Made by a program: the position numbers and the translations under genes. The notes beneath the pieces are model-generated. The model saw only the letters and a program-made list of their open reading frames with translations. It was not told the origin of the DNA and searched no databases. A DNA stretch of 64,000 bases, taken from NCBI GenBank assembly GCA_013178225.1, contig JABLXE010000013.1, positions 1-64,000 of the forward strand, in the 5' to 3' direction. This document shows, in pieces, positions 56,387-64,000 of this stretch; the stretch's first letter is position 1, and every line of letters begins with the position of its first letter. The stretch is from Methanotrichaceae archaeon (GTDB taxonomy: Archaea > Halobacteriota > Methanosarcinia > Methanotrichales > Methanotrichaceae).

Positions 56387-56614
56387 TTGTCCAAAGCCCG
56401 CACAGCGCCAGGCTGGCCGTTTTCCCGCAAGAGGGAGCAGTGCGGGCCGAAAGCCGGCCCCAAAAACCAGAGAGCTGCGGAGCTGGATGCAGCCAAACAG
56501 ATCCTGGCGGAGGTCTTCTCAGTCCGGATCGAAGAGGTTGAGATGATGATCCGGGCCCGCTGCGAAGATGGTTTGCGGGGCGACATGTGGCCGGAGAGGC
56601 TGTGCGTGGAGTGA
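56387..56614 (+). CDS. Lone cassette B-like protein beside a DNA polymerase gene
   Basis: 75 residues starting from TTG immediately after the stop of the DUF1616 gene (TGATTG), so probably translationally coupled. The core RAAELDAAKQILAEVFSVRI, EVEMMIRARCEDGLR and the end DMWPERLCVE align with cassette protein B at 5600 and 10091 (WPERFWVGE). The N-terminal third (KARTAPGWPFSRKREQCGPK) differs. It converges on polB 29 bases away. This is the only family member outside the decayed region. Confidence 0.65.
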   Translation: MSKARTAPGWPFSRKREQCGPKAGPKNQRAAELDAAKQILAEVFSVRIEEVEMMIRARCEDGLRGDMWPERLCVE

Positions 56615-56643
56615 TCCGGCCTGAATTTGGGAGGGCTGCCCGC

Positions 56644-58584
56644 TTAGCTTGAAGAATGGAAGACAAATGCGACCTCCTCCCATGCTTTTTCCAGCAGCTT
56701 TGCATAGTACCCGGAATCAAACCCCGATGCGTCTCTCTCCGTCTCCACCTCCCAGCGGGCTGCATCCCTGATCACATAGCCGATCTCCATGCCAGGGGCC
56801 AGAGAGATTCCCTGCCTCAGGTGAGCCTTCACCGCCGAGGCCTCCGCACACCTGCGGGAGTAGTTCAGGCGGCTTACGCGGCGGTGAATGGCCAGCTCTC
56901 TGGCATCGGCCTTCTCCAGCCCGTCCAGATGCCTCCTGTAGATCTCCCGGGCCCTGGGCTCGACCCGGCGAAACTCATTTTTGCGTCCAGCCTCTGCAAG
57001 GACCTCGAACAGCTCCTGCTGCATCTTTCGCACGTACCGGGGCGTGTCCCCCCTGCGGGCCATCACTCCCCGGATCTTGACCCTGCCCGTGTCCAGCCTG
57101 CCGAAATAGCGGTTGTAGGCCCCGGCCCCGTCAGCCATGGGCAGAAAGGCGATCCAGTCATAGGAGTCAACCTCGGTCGAGATGCCGGTCTCCCTCTCCA
57201 CCGCCTCTTTGAACCCGGAGATCGGCTCTCCCCTGACCCACAGGCAGTCCACTATTCCGTGCAGGACCTCGAAGCCCGTCTTCTCGGCCAGCTCCTTGAT
57301 CTGAATGAGCAGTTCCCTGGAGATGCCCGTGATCCTCTCGTGCACCTGGATCTGGCCGAACTTGGCGTTGCGGTAGCCGGTGTAGCCGAAGGAGACGACC
57401 AGCATCCACTTCAGGACCGAGTCCAGGCCGGCATACTCGGGGTCGGTCTTCTTCAGCTGCTTGGTCTTTATCCTGAGGTTCAACAAAGAGGACAAAACGG
57501 TGCTGAGAAAGCCCCTCTTCTCGGGATGCTCGATGGTCTCCGGAGATAGGTTGTGCTTGACGATGATCGAGGGGTAAAGCGAGGTGAAGTCTATCTGGTG
57601 GACCCGCTCGTAAACCCCTGGCTCGGGCTGAAAGATCATGCCTCCCCGGTCGCAGGCCCTCAGCTCACAGATGTTTCGTATCGCTTCTGCATCTCTCTTC
57701 CTGAAGGGAACCGCCAGGCCCCGGCGCAGGGCCTCGAAGACCTCATAGCCGGAGATAAGCGTCCCGGGCGTGAAACGGGCGGTGAGGTTGGGAGAGAGCC
57801 CGGTCAGCCTGGAGGCCATAAGCACTCCTTTCAGCCCGCCCTCGGCATAGACGAAGCTCTTGGCGGAATCTATCAGGATTCGTCCCTCGGGAATCAGGGC
57901 GCCGTCCCTGTGTTTCGTCTGCCCGTAGCTCCAGTAGGACCTGGAGGTCATCTGTTTGAAGCGGCCGCTGCGGCTTATGGTGGGGTCCAGGCCGTACCTC
58001 CTGGCCTTGTGGATTATCATGGGAATCCAGGTGTCGGCAAAGGGCATCAGGATCAGGTCCGGGTCGCGGGATCCGACCAGCTCCAGCAGATCGGCCAGTA
58101 CCTGCCTCTCCGGGCCGTGTAGCCTGCGTCTGCCGGCATCGATGCGGGTGATCTCTCCGGGGCGGTACGGATCGTCTGGTATTTGCAGCTCCATGGTGCT
58201 CAGCGGAACCTCGAAGTCCAGAGAGAACCGGGACTCGCAGCCATCCCCGCAGGGGAAGAGGTCTTTCTCGGCCAGGTAACGCTGATCCTGGCGGAGGTCC
58301 ACGTTGTACAGCTCCACCTCGAAACGGGCCTGTCTCTCGATCTTCTCGGCCACGGTCCTGCCGGCGTAGACGCAGTGGCCCTCCAGGGTTCCAAAGATGG
58401 TGCGAAAGCAGCACTGTTCAGCCCGGTAGCGGCTCTCCAGGACCTCGATCATCTCCCGGTGGGCTGGAGGGTCTTTGAGGTGCATGTAAAACGATGGCCG
58501 GTAAGCGATGGATGTCCTGGAAAGTCCCCTCTCCCGGCCCCACAGCTCCACGCAGCCCCTGTAGTACGAGTCGAAGATCCACAC
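56644..58584 (-). CDS. Divergent family-B DNA polymerase
   Basis: 646 residues from the GTG at 58584 (GGGGAGG just upstream; a start at 58635 would add 17 residues). The exonuclease domain has the ExoI-like motif FSLDFEVPLS (Asp, Glu). The palm has motif A HQIDFTSLYPSIIVKHNL (Asp, SLYPS) and motif B LKWMLVVSFGYTGYRNAKF. Motif C reads HGIVDCLWV where most family members have YGDTDS, so the first Asp is Ile but the second remains. The order is usual for PolB but the protein is shorter than typical archaeal PolB (about 780), so it may be an accessory or repair polymerase. Confidence 0.88.
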   Translation of the reverse strand: MWIFDSYYRGCVELWGRERGLSRTSIAYRPSFYMHLKDPPAHREMIEVLESRYRAEQCCFRTIFGTLEGHCVYAGRTVAEKIERQARFEVELYNVDLRQDQRYLAEKDLFPCGDGCESRFSLDFEVPLSTMELQIPDDPYRPGEITRIDAGRRRLHGPERQVLADLLELVGSRDPDLILMPFADTWIPMIIHKARRYGLDPTISRSGRFKQMTSRSYWSYGQTKHRDGALIPEGRILIDSAKSFVYAEGGLKGVLMASRLTGLSPNLTARFTPGTLISGYEVFEALRRGLAVPFRKRDAEAIRNICELRACDRGGMIFQPEPGVYERVHQIDFTSLYPSIIVKHNLSPETIEHPEKRGFLSTVLSSLLNLRIKTKQLKKTDPEYAGLDSVLKWMLVVSFGYTGYRNAKFGQIQVHERITGISRELLIQIKELAEKTGFEVLHGIVDCLWVRGEPISGFKEAVERETGISTEVDSYDWIAFLPMADGAGAYNRYFGRLDTGRVKIRGVMARRGDTPRYVRKMQQELFEVLAEAGRKNEFRRVEPRAREIYRRHLDGLEKADARELAIHRRVSRLNYSRRCAEASAVKAHLRQGISLAPGMEIGYVIRDAARWEVETERDASGFDSGYYAKLLEKAWEEVAFVFHSSS

Positions 58585-58635
58585 GGCATTAAACCTCCCC
58601 GCCTGCCCTCCCAGGATAGCTCCTGGCAGCAGCAC

Positions 58636-58972
58636 ATAAAGAGGCGAGGCGGGGAGGGCGAATGTAATTGCATAATTGTATCTATGCTATTGGATAGATA
58701 CTCAGCACCGCCATCATCTGTTCGGTGCTCAGCCGCATTCCTGAGAAGGTCGTGTTTTGTGCATTCGCGACGAGGAATAGGAAATAGCATTTTTGCAGCT
58801 GGAGAGAGCAAAGATAGAATGTCGGCCAATATGGCATAGCCAGTAAGCGAAGTCCACTTACTGCCAATCTATAATCATATAGATTTAAATTATGACATCG
58901 AAGTTCTGTGCGATTTACAAAAAGTATATATTGTTAATTGAACGAAGTTCTACGATTAGGTGGGATAGTTTT
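58636..58972. other. Intergenic with possible promoter
   Basis: The right part includes AGATTTAAATTATGACATCG near 58880, a TATA-like box whose ATTATGAC resembles half of the 24-base palindromes in region 1. No coding frame. Confidence 0.4.
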
Positions 58973-59377
58973 ATGAGATCGAAATCTTTCATTGCATTGG
59001 CACTGATAATTGCCTTATGTGCTATATCGGTTGAAAGCGCCTTTGCCCAGAATCCGCCCTTGCAAGGCTTAGTCTGGCTGCAGAGAGAGTCCTTTAGCGT
59101 GGGTGAAACGATACCCATTCACTACCTAGTCACCAGAACTGCTGACGTGACAATAACTGTCAGCGGTCCTACCGGAAATCAAAATTTTAATTTCCGTTCT
59201 GTGCGAGGAAGCACCGTGCTGACTTTTAACGGAAGGGCGGGTCAGCCTGGCGGTTGGCGCTCAGTGACTATGAGAGCAACCGCAAGCTCCAGTCCCAGAG
59301 ATACGATTACCGCTTGGACAGGCTTCTATATCAGAGGACAAACTTCGGCGCCGCCCACATTCTCTGCACCGGCATAG
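58973..59377 (+). CDS. Small secreted protein, Ig-like
   Basis: 134 residues from ATG 58973 (MRSKSFIALALIIALC, signal to AFAQ). The mature part has WLQRESFSVGETIPIHYLVT, TADVTITVSGPTGNQNFNFR and GGWRSVTMRATASSSPRDTI, a single beta-sandwich typical of Ig/PKD-like surface modules. Function unknown. It lies 12 bases ahead of the META gene's longer frame, so the two may be cotranscribed. Confidence 0.75.
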   Translation: MRSKSFIALALIIALCAISVESAFAQNPPLQGLVWLQRESFSVGETIPIHYLVTRTADVTITVSGPTGNQNFNFRSVRGSTVLTFNGRAGQPGGWRSVTMRATASSSPRDTITAWTGFYIRGQTSAPPTFSAPA

Positions 59378-59442
59378 ATTGACGAACAATGCCTGAAGTA
59401 TATGTAATGTTTGAGCATATTAATACATTGAGAGGAATGGAT

Positions 59443-60267
59443 ATGAAATTAGAAAGCTTCTTGAAATTGTCGCTACTATTTCTGGTGATTGCGGTACCAA
59501 TCGCCGGAGCTGAGAATGCCGCTGACAAGATCTTGAATACAGGCCCAAAAACAGCTACAAGCTTGGAGGGAGTTTCCTGGTCCTTGGATTCCTATCTCAG
59601 CCCCGAAGGCCAAACGGAAAACGTGTTAAATTACACTGAAATTACCGCTTTGTTTGAGTCAGGCCAGGTAACAGGAAACGGAGGATGCAATAGTTATGCG
59701 GGCAGCTATGTTACAGATGGGAATAATATCACCATCAGCCAGCTACTATCGACGATGATGTTCTGCTACGATAATATTTCGAGTCAGGAATCGATCTATT
59801 TACTAAATCTGCAGAATGCCTCCACATACAATATTTCCAATAGCCTGCTGAGGATGATGGACGCCAATGGAACCTTAATCCTGACCTATTCTGTAGTCCA
59901 GCCCCTGCCACTGGTGGGAACAAACTGGAGCATGCTGAACTACAACAACGGCCGGGAGGCAGTGGTTGGCGCTCTGGGTGGAACTGAAGTCACCGCCATC
60001 TTCGGTGCGGATGGAAATCTGACTGGCACGGCTGGATGCAACAACTACAGAGCAGGCTTCAAGGTAGATGGAAATAACATCACCATAGAGCCAGCAGCCA
60101 CCACGCGCATGTTCTGCGCCGAGCCGGAGGGCGTAATGGAGCAGGAGGCTGAATATCTGAGAGCAATCGAGAATGCAGCGACCTACAATATCGACCGACA
60201 GCAGCTCTGGCTCTTCTTTGAAAACGAGAGCATCGCTGCTATCTTCGAGAATGCCCCCGCCATCTGA
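59443..60267 (+). CDS. Secreted protein with two META domains
   Basis: 274 residues from MKLESFLKLSLLFLVIAVPI with AGAGGA six bases upstream. Two META/HslJ-like domains follow: LEGVSWSLDSYLSPEGQTEN...GNGGCNSYAGSYVTDGNNIT, and LVGTNWSMLNYNNGREAVVG...GTAGCNNYRAGFKVDGNNIT, each ending in an MMFCYDN or MFCAEPE segment. In bacteria such domains occur in heat-shock and secretion proteins. Extracytoplasmic; function unknown. The duplicated domain arrangement is of note. Confidence 0.85.
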   Translation: MKLESFLKLSLLFLVIAVPIAGAENAADKILNTGPKTATSLEGVSWSLDSYLSPEGQTENVLNYTEITALFESGQVTGNGGCNSYAGSYVTDGNNITISQLLSTMMFCYDNISSQESIYLLNLQNASTYNISNSLLRMMDANGTLILTYSVVQPLPLVGTNWSMLNYNNGREAVVGALGGTEVTAIFGADGNLTGTAGCNNYRAGFKVDGNNITIEPAATTRMFCAEPEGVMEQEAEYLRAIENAATYNIDRQQLWLFFENESIAAIFENAPAI

Positions 60268-60405
60268 GGATGCAATCAGAGAAGAATTCAAAAGGATTGG
60301 AAAAGATATGCCCGGAGGAAGAGTGCTTCCGGGCTGAAATTCCGTGAGAGTCCATTTCTTGTAACTTTGGACCCTGTAACTGTAACGTTAAGGCTGAGGA
60401 TAATT

Positions 60406-61902
60406 ATGCAAAAGATCCTTGATAAACCAAACATTCTCATTCTATGGGGTGACGATATCGGCTGGTGGAACATCAGCTTCAACAGCCGCGGCCAGATGGG
60501 CTACCGGACGCCTAATATCGACCGCATAGCCCATGAGGGCATAGCCTTCACCGACTATTACGGCCAGCAGAGCTGCACTGCAGGGCGGGCCGCCTTTATC
60601 ACCGGCCAAAATCCAATAAGGACCGGGCTGACAAAGGTCGGATTTCCTGGAGCTGACCTGGGGATTCGCCCCGAGGACCCGACCATCGCCGAGCTTCTAA
60701 AGCCGCTTGGTTATACTACGGGGCAGTTCGGCAAGAACCACCTCGGAGACAAGGACGAATTTTTGCCCACCGTTCACGGCTTTGACGAGTTCTTCGGAAA
60801 CCTTTACCATCTCAACGCCGAGGAGGAGCCGGAGCTGCCAGACTACCCTAAAAATCCTGAGTTCCGGAAGAGGTTCGGCCCCCGGGGAGTGCTGCATAGC
60901 TGGGCAGATGGAAAGGGTGGACAGAGGATCGAGGACACAGGGCCTCTAACCAGGAAGCGGATGGAGACCATCGACGACGAGGTGACGGAAGAGGCGCTGA
61001 GGTTCATCGACGAAGCCAACCGCGCAGGAAAGCCGTTCTTTGTCTGGTACAACACCGCTGCCATGCACTTCCGCACTCACCGGGCAGAGAAGCATAAGGG
61101 CAAGAGCGGCCAGGGCTTCTACAACGACGTGATGGTGGCCCACGATGAGAATATCGGAAGAATGCTTGCCAGGCTGGATGAGCTGGGAATTGCAGACAAC
61201 ACCATCGTAATGTATTCCACAGACAACGGCCCCCATTACAACAGCTGGCCTGATGCAGCCATCACCCCATTCAGGAGCGAAAAGAACACCAACTGGGAAG
61301 GTGGCTGGAGGGTGCCGTGCTTCCTGAGATGGCCGGGAAAGTTCCCGGCAGGGACTGTCCTGAACGGCATAGTGTCCCACCAGGACATGCTGCCAACACT
61401 TATGGCAGCAGCCGGGGAGCACGATATCAAGGAAAAGCTATTGCAGGGCCACAATGCCGGGGCCAAGACCTTTAGGGTTCACATCGATGGCCATAATATT
61501 TTACCCTATCTGACGGGAGAGGCCAAGGAGAGCCCCAGAAAGTCGTTCTTCTACATCAACGACGACGGGCTACTGGTCGCCCTTCGATATGAAGATTGGA
61601 AGCTGGTCTTTATGGAACAGAGGGCAAAGCAGCTTGCCTGCTGGTCTGAGCCGTTCGTTCCCCTGCGCATTCCCAAGATCTTCAACCTTCGCCAGGATCC
61701 CTTTGAACGGGCGGACGAGAACTCCAACACCTACTACGATTGGATGATCGATCACGCCTTCATGCTCGTGCCTGCTCAGGCGATAGTGGCGCAGCAGATC
61801 CAATCGCTCAAGGAATTCCCGCCCCGGCAGAAGCCGGCGTCGTTCAACCTGGACAGGGTGCTGGAACAGCTGCGGGACGCGTCCGGCGAAGGTGCGCACT
61901 AA
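60406..61902 (+). CDS. Arylsulfatase
   Basis: 498 residues from MQKILDKPNILILWGDDIGW with CTGAGGA upstream. The sulfatase signature CTAGRAAFITGQ holds Cys57, which is normally matured to formylglycine, with Arg61. Metal ligands are Asp16, Asp17 and later NTIVMYSTDNGPHYN. It would cleave sulfate esters. No signal peptide was seen. No maturase was confirmed; the radical SAM protein at 52195 could be considered but lacks positive evidence. The C-terminal half-domain of such enzymes lies separately as a relic just downstream. Confidence 0.88.
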   Translation: MQKILDKPNILILWGDDIGWWNISFNSRGQMGYRTPNIDRIAHEGIAFTDYYGQQSCTAGRAAFITGQNPIRTGLTKVGFPGADLGIRPEDPTIAELLKPLGYTTGQFGKNHLGDKDEFLPTVHGFDEFFGNLYHLNAEEEPELPDYPKNPEFRKRFGPRGVLHSWADGKGGQRIEDTGPLTRKRMETIDDEVTEEALRFIDEANRAGKPFFVWYNTAAMHFRTHRAEKHKGKSGQGFYNDVMVAHDENIGRMLARLDELGIADNTIVMYSTDNGPHYNSWPDAAITPFRSEKNTNWEGGWRVPCFLRWPGKFPAGTVLNGIVSHQDMLPTLMAAAGEHDIKEKLLQGHNAGAKTFRVHIDGHNILPYLTGEAKESPRKSFFYINDDGLLVALRYEDWKLVFMEQRAKQLACWSEPFVPLRIPKIFNLRQDPFERADENSNTYYDWMIDHAFMLVPAQAIVAQQIQSLKEFPPRQKPASFNLDRVLEQLRDASGEGAH

Positions 61903-61913
61903 AGAGGAGCAGG

Positions 61914-62177
61914 TGCATGGCAAGGGAACGCCCGGTCGAGCGCAGCTGTATATCGACCGGCAGCTTGTCGGCCAGTCTGATTTCCCCCACACGACCCCGT
62001 TTAGCCTGGGGCTTACCGGGGGCATTACCGTCGGCGCCGATCCTGGCGCGCCAGTGGCGCCCTTCTACGAGCCGCCCTTCGAGTTTACCGGTACGATCCG
62101 CATCGTAACGTTTGATCAGCGGTGAGGTGATCAAGGATAGTGAAGCCGAAATGCGCATGATTATGGCGCGGCAATAA
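61914..62177 (+). pseudogene. Sulfatase C-terminal domain relic, copy 1
   Basis: The frame gives HGKGTPGRAQLYIDRQLVG, QSDFPHTTPFSLGLTGGIT and PFEFTGTIRIVTFD, then loses frame at about 62116. The other frame continues SGEVIKDSEAEMRMIMARQ to a stop at 62175-62177. This is the C-terminal beta domain found after some arylsulfatases; it begins just past the stop of the full sulfatase but the protein lacks any N-terminal part here. It may be the lost tail of the preceding gene. Confidence 0.65.
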
Positions 62178-62322
62178 TCAGCGAGCGGGTACAGGGCACT
62201 CTTGCATTTCCCTGCACCTGCGGCATCAATGAGACTTTTCCACAAGATAGTAAATTGATTGAGATAGATCTAATTTGGCTGGACATAAACTCACCATGAA
62301 CAATTAGGAAAGGAGAAGTCAC

Positions 62323-62955
62323 ATGACCTTGATCGCGATCAACGTACTGCTGGATCCAGATGCTGCCACGGTCGAGAAGGCACAGGCGACAAACGCTCGG
62401 CTGCGAGAGAGCTATCCGGACGGTTTCGCCTTGGATGCCAACCACGCGCCGCACATCACAATTCTCCAGCGGTTTGTGCGAACGGCGGACCTCGACGAGG
62501 TCGCGAAAGCCGTGGCCGAAGTGCTACGTACAGAGCAGTCGATGAAATGGGAAAGCCATGCGACTGGCTACTATGACCTGGCCTACCAGAATCTCGGCTT
62601 GGTGGGAATCGTCATCGAACCGACCCAGGACCTGCGTCGACTTCAGCGAAGGATCATCGACGCCGTCGCCCCGTTCGCTGTGGAGAAGGGGACAGGCGAG
62701 GCCTTTGCGCCCCGTCCCGACGGCGGGGCAATCAGCCAGCCGACCGTGGACTACGTGAACAACTTCGTCGGACCCCGCACCGGCATGAACTACCACCCTC
62801 ATCTAACCGTCGGGATAGGTACCCGTGACTTTGTGGACGCTCTGAAAGCGGAGCCATTCGAGGCCTTTACCGTCCGGGCAGTATCCGTGAGCCTCTACCA
62901 GGTGGGGGATTACGGTGTCGCGCAGAGGAGGCTCTATGAACTCCAACGCTGCTGA
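62323..62955 (+). CDS. 2H phosphoesterase (2'-5' RNA ligase-like)
   Basis: 210 residues with two H-x-T-x motifs, HAPHITILQ and YHPHLTVGI, that define the 2H superfamily. The spacing (about 100 residues) is normal. GGAGAAG lies nine bases ahead of the ATG. It would act on cyclic phosphate or 2'-5' bonds. Overlap with the next gene by 20 bases suggests an operon. High GC and bacterial-type neighbours fit acquisition by transfer. Confidence 0.85.
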   Translation: MTLIAINVLLDPDAATVEKAQATNARLRESYPDGFALDANHAPHITILQRFVRTADLDEVAKAVAEVLRTEQSMKWESHATGYYDLAYQNLGLVGIVIEPTQDLRRLQRRIIDAVAPFAVEKGTGEAFAPRPDGGAISQPTVDYVNNFVGPRTGMNYHPHLTVGIGTRDFVDALKAEPFEAFTVRAVSVSLYQVGDYGVAQRRLYELQRC

Positions 62956-63877
62956 TCCGCTACCCTCCTGGAACGATGGCCCCGCCAAACAGGGGATCAT
63001 GGCGTTCATCGCCAGGGTGACAAAGGAAGGATCGCCCGACTTCTTGCCATTGGCAGAACGCATTGCCGTACACGACAACGATGGCACTCTCTGGCCAGAG
63101 AATCCGGTGCCGTTTCAGGCAGCCTTTGCCATCGACGAACTGAACCGGCGCATCCTCACTGAGCCCAAGCTCGCTTCGGATCCAATGGTGCAAGCCGCCT
63201 TGGCCGGCGAATTTGCAAAACTCCTGGAAGGCGAACACTTCGATGGTCTGATGCAGGTCTTGGCGCTCACCCATGCAGGGATGACGGTCGACGAGTTTCG
63301 TGTCGCGGTGGAGGCATGGTTCACATCGGCCAAACATCCGCGGTATGGCCGGCCCTATGACGAACTCACCTACCAACCCATGCAGGAACTCCTGTGCCAT
63401 CTGCGGGCAAATGGCTTCAAGAACTTCATCGTTTCCGGCGGCGGCGCGGACTTCATGCGCGTCTGGGTGGAACGCGTTTACGGCATACCACCAGAGCAGG
63501 TTGTCGGCTCGACAGCGCGGACGACATTCGAGCTACTCGACAGCGGACCGGTTTTGACAAAGACTCTCGACTATGTATTCGTAAACGACAGGGAGGGCAA
63601 GCCGGTCGGCGTTCATCAGTTTATCGGCCGGCGACCTACGATATGTTGTGGGAACAGTGACGGCGACCACGCGATGTTGCAGTACACCACGATCAACAAC
63701 CCGCGCCCTAGTTTCGGCCTCATCGTCCACCATACCGACAGTGAACGCGAATATGCCTACGACGCCGAGACGAAGAGCACCGGCAAGCTTGTCGAAGCCC
63801 TCAAGGAGGCCCCCAAGCGCGGCTGGCTCGTTGTAAACATGAAGCAGGACTGGAATGCCATCTTCCGGACCGAGTAG
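62936..63877 (+). CDS. HAD-superfamily phosphatase
   Basis: 313 residues from ATG 62936 with GAGGAGG four bases upstream. HAD motif I is IAVHDNDGTLWPEN (Asp nucleophile and Asp+2), motif II is FKNFIVSGGGADFMR, and motif IV CCGNSDGDHAMLQY; this order matches phosphoserine-phosphatase-like HAD enzymes. No signal. It forms an operon with the preceding 2H gene. Confidence 0.88.
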   Translation: MNSNAADPLPSWNDGPAKQGIMAFIARVTKEGSPDFLPLAERIAVHDNDGTLWPENPVPFQAAFAIDELNRRILTEPKLASDPMVQAALAGEFAKLLEGEHFDGLMQVLALTHAGMTVDEFRVAVEAWFTSAKHPRYGRPYDELTYQPMQELLCHLRANGFKNFIVSGGGADFMRVWVERVYGIPPEQVVGSTARTTFELLDSGPVLTKTLDYVFVNDREGKPVGVHQFIGRRPTICCGNSDGDHAMLQYTTINNPRPSFGLIVHHTDSEREYAYDAETKSTGKLVEALKEAPKRGWLVVNMKQDWNAIFRTE

Positions 63878-63908
63878 AGGTAACTCGTGGATGGGCGCCA
63901 TTGTGCAG

Positions 63909-64000
63909 CGCGCAGCTCTACATCGATAGCTGGCTCGTCGGCTAAACCGATATCCTTCACACCACACCGTCCAGCCTGGGGCTGACAGGGGGGATCACAG
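63909..64000 (+). pseudogene. Sulfatase C-terminal domain relic, copy 2 (cut by window edge)
   Basis: The frame reads AQLYIDSWLVG, stop, TDILHTTPSSLGLTGGIT, matching the copy at 61914 (AQLYIDRQLVGQSDFPHTTP). An in-frame TAA replaces a Gln or Lys codon. The homology runs to the end of the window, so the length is unknown. It is not a recent copy of the first relic. Confidence 0.6.

Noticed and set aside
56656-57549. Plus-strand 297-codon frame over polB
   Set aside because: Antisense to a well-conserved polymerase; no family match.
1-64000. CRISPR arrays and tRNA or rRNA genes
   Set aside because: No regularly spaced repeats with unique spacers, and no cloverleaf or rRNA segment was recognised by eye; a tRNAscan and Infernal run would settle it.

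Overview
The window looks like chromosomal DNA of an archaeon, most likely a methanogen of the Methanothrix/Methanosaeta type. That placing is inference. The support is: TATA-like boxes (TTTATA, TTTAAAT) about 25-35 bases ahead of likely leaderless starts mixed with Shine-Dalgarno starts, a family-B DNA polymerase, a DUF1616 protein, a LemA/DUF2207 pair, RNase Z of archaeal layout, and many secreted proteins rich in N-glycosylation sequons. No rRNA, tRNA or CRISPR array was seen.

Region 1 (1-27.9 kb) is accessory DNA in decay. It holds IS256 (one complete, one cut by the window edge), IS21, IS630, IS110 and IS1634 elements or remains, a tyrosine recombinase and a relic of a second one, and a restriction-modification relic. 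It also holds repeat-rich secreted proteins (leucine-rich repeats, a lectin-like propeller, a C-x5-C ladder protein) and many genes broken by single-base frameshifts or in-frame stops. Intact genes among them are a C45-type amidohydrolase, a cupin, MsrA, a winged-helix protein and a zinc alcohol dehydrogenase. The most unusual feature is an unrecognised gene cassette, here called D-C-B-A. It is present in two similar copies (5.4-6.4 kb and 9.9-11.2 kb), as at least two further relics (1.0 and 2.6-2.9 kb), and as a lone B relative beside the DNA polymerase gene (56.4 kb).

Region 2 (28-58.6 kb) is intact and dense. In order it carries: a three-gene membrane operon with repeated DUF4350-like domains; a small unknown operon; an extracytoplasmic thiol/sulfur group (thioredoxin-like protein, redoxin-CcdA fusion, divergent secreted rhodanese-like protein without the catalytic cysteine); a GNAT acetyltransferase; a truncated hemoglobin; LemA and a duplicated-domain DUF2207 protein; a 53-residue membrane protein; a large hybrid histidine kinase; RNase Z; a nucleoside/base deaminase; exonuclease III; a secreted propeller protein; a radical SAM protein; a 996-residue DUF1616/Ig-like surface protein; cassette protein B-like; and a divergent family-B DNA polymerase.

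Region 3 (58.9-64 kb) holds two small secreted proteins (one with two META domains), an arylsulfatase, and a 2H phosphoesterase/HAD gene pair. That pair is flanked on both sides by degenerate copies of a sulfatase C-terminal domain. This region looks laterally acquired.

Frameshifts and nonsense codons cluster in regions 1 and 3 and are absent from region 2. This argues for real gene decay rather than uniform sequencing error.
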